Shown here: positions 5,709 to 5,971 of the stretch, piece after piece
How positions within the stretch are numbered: the stretch's first letter is position 1
Layout of the letters: each line of letters begins with the position of its first letter
Assembly: GCA_043782425.1 (NCBI GenBank)
Contig: JAYWAM010000147.1
Span: 1 to 5,971, forward strand
Source of the DNA: JAYWAM01 sp043782425
GTDB lineage: Bacteria; Pseudomonadota; Gammaproteobacteria; Burkholderiales; Usitatibacteraceae
Direction of reading: 5' to 3'
DNA length: 5,971 nucleotides
Made by a program: the position numbers and the translations under genes
The notes under the pieces: generated by a model
Seen by the model: only the letters and a program-made list of their open reading frames with translations
Told to the model about the DNA's origin: nothing
Database searches by the model: none

Positions 5709-5971
5709 CTAGTCCGTTTTGCCGCGCGCCGCTTTTTCAACGTGCCCTGACACACCCTCGCGCCGCGCCAGCTCGTCCAATACTTCGGCAAACTTGATGT
5801 CCTTGGCCGCCAGCATCACCAGGGTGTGAAACAGCAGATCGGCGCTTTCGCGTATCAGCGCGTCACGATCATCACCTTTGGCGGCGATGATGGTCTCAGT
5901 CGCCTCTTCACCAATTTTTTTCAGAATGCTATCGATGCCTTTAGCGTAAAGCGCAGCGACATAGGATGTGG
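5709..5971 (-). CDS. hisE: Phosphoribosyl-ATP pyrophosphatase (C-terminal part)
   Basis: HisE removes pyrophosphate from phosphoribosyl-ATP, the second step of histidine biosynthesis. About 86 residues are present and the N-terminal 20 or so are beyond the right edge. The visible protein runs from TSYVAALYAKGIDSILKKIG to a C-terminal AARGKTD and ends at TAG 5709-5711. The metal-binding EExxE of the MazG-like all-alpha fold is seen in KKIGEEATETIIAAK, and RESADLLFHTLVML carries the second acidic helix. Reading is open throughout. It is a stand-alone HisE type at its C-terminus; whether it is fused to HisI cannot be seen. The hinT gene follows after 11 nt, so these genes probably share a transcript. 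Confidence 0.94.
   Translation of the reverse strand, partial: TSYVAALYAKGIDSILKKIGEEATETIIAAKGDDRDALIRESADLLFHTLVMLAAKDIKFAEVLDELARREGVSGHVEKAARGKTD

Overview
The window looks like ordinary, vertically inherited chromosome of a respiring, ubiquinone-type betaproteobacterium. A Nitrosomonadales-like lineage is plausible, but this is an inference. The gene order hisE, hinT, tatA, tatB, tatC, a DegS/DegQ-type protease, then petA, petB, petC (Rieske protein, cytochrome b, cytochrome c1) is, from memory, a familiar arrangement in that class. The protein sequences match that type and no island, phage or transposase is visible.

Layout, left to right. Positions 1-2240 hold the cytochrome bc1 operon on the minus strand: the Rieske protein first (2240 down to 1644), then cytochrome b (1630-308), then the N-terminal third of cytochrome c1 (308 to the window edge). 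The genes are tightly packed: a 13-nt gap, then a one-base stop/start overlap. Positions 2241-2410 are a divergent intergenic region. Positions 2411-3571 encode a membrane-anchored trypsin-like PDZ protease on the plus strand. Positions 3572-3791 separate two convergent genes and carry two different palindromic repeat elements. Positions 3792-5971 are a second minus-strand operon: hisE (start cut off by the right edge), hinT, tatA, tatB, tatC.

How the parts fit. TatABC makes the twin-arginine translocase, which exports folded proteins. The Rieske protein encoded nearby has a clear twin-arginine N-terminus (R14-R15) and is a known type of Tat substrate, so the exporter and one of its respiratory clients lie about 1.5 kb apart. 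The protease between them has a single N-terminal anchor and a periplasmic catalytic domain, as expected for envelope quality control. HisE (histidine synthesis) and HinT (nucleotide phosphoramidase) appear to ride with the tat genes by operon structure only.

No wholly new system is apparent. The points most worth a second look are: a hairpin plus short U-run directly after the tatA stop codon, which could set TatA above TatB/TatC; tatB and tatC lacking Shine-Dalgarno sequences while tatA and hinT have strong ones; the two nested palindromic repeats between the convergent genes; and lineage-type variants in the bc1 complex (PVWY instead of PEWY, a 15-residue heme-histidine step in cytochrome b, CHQS in the Rieske cluster loop).
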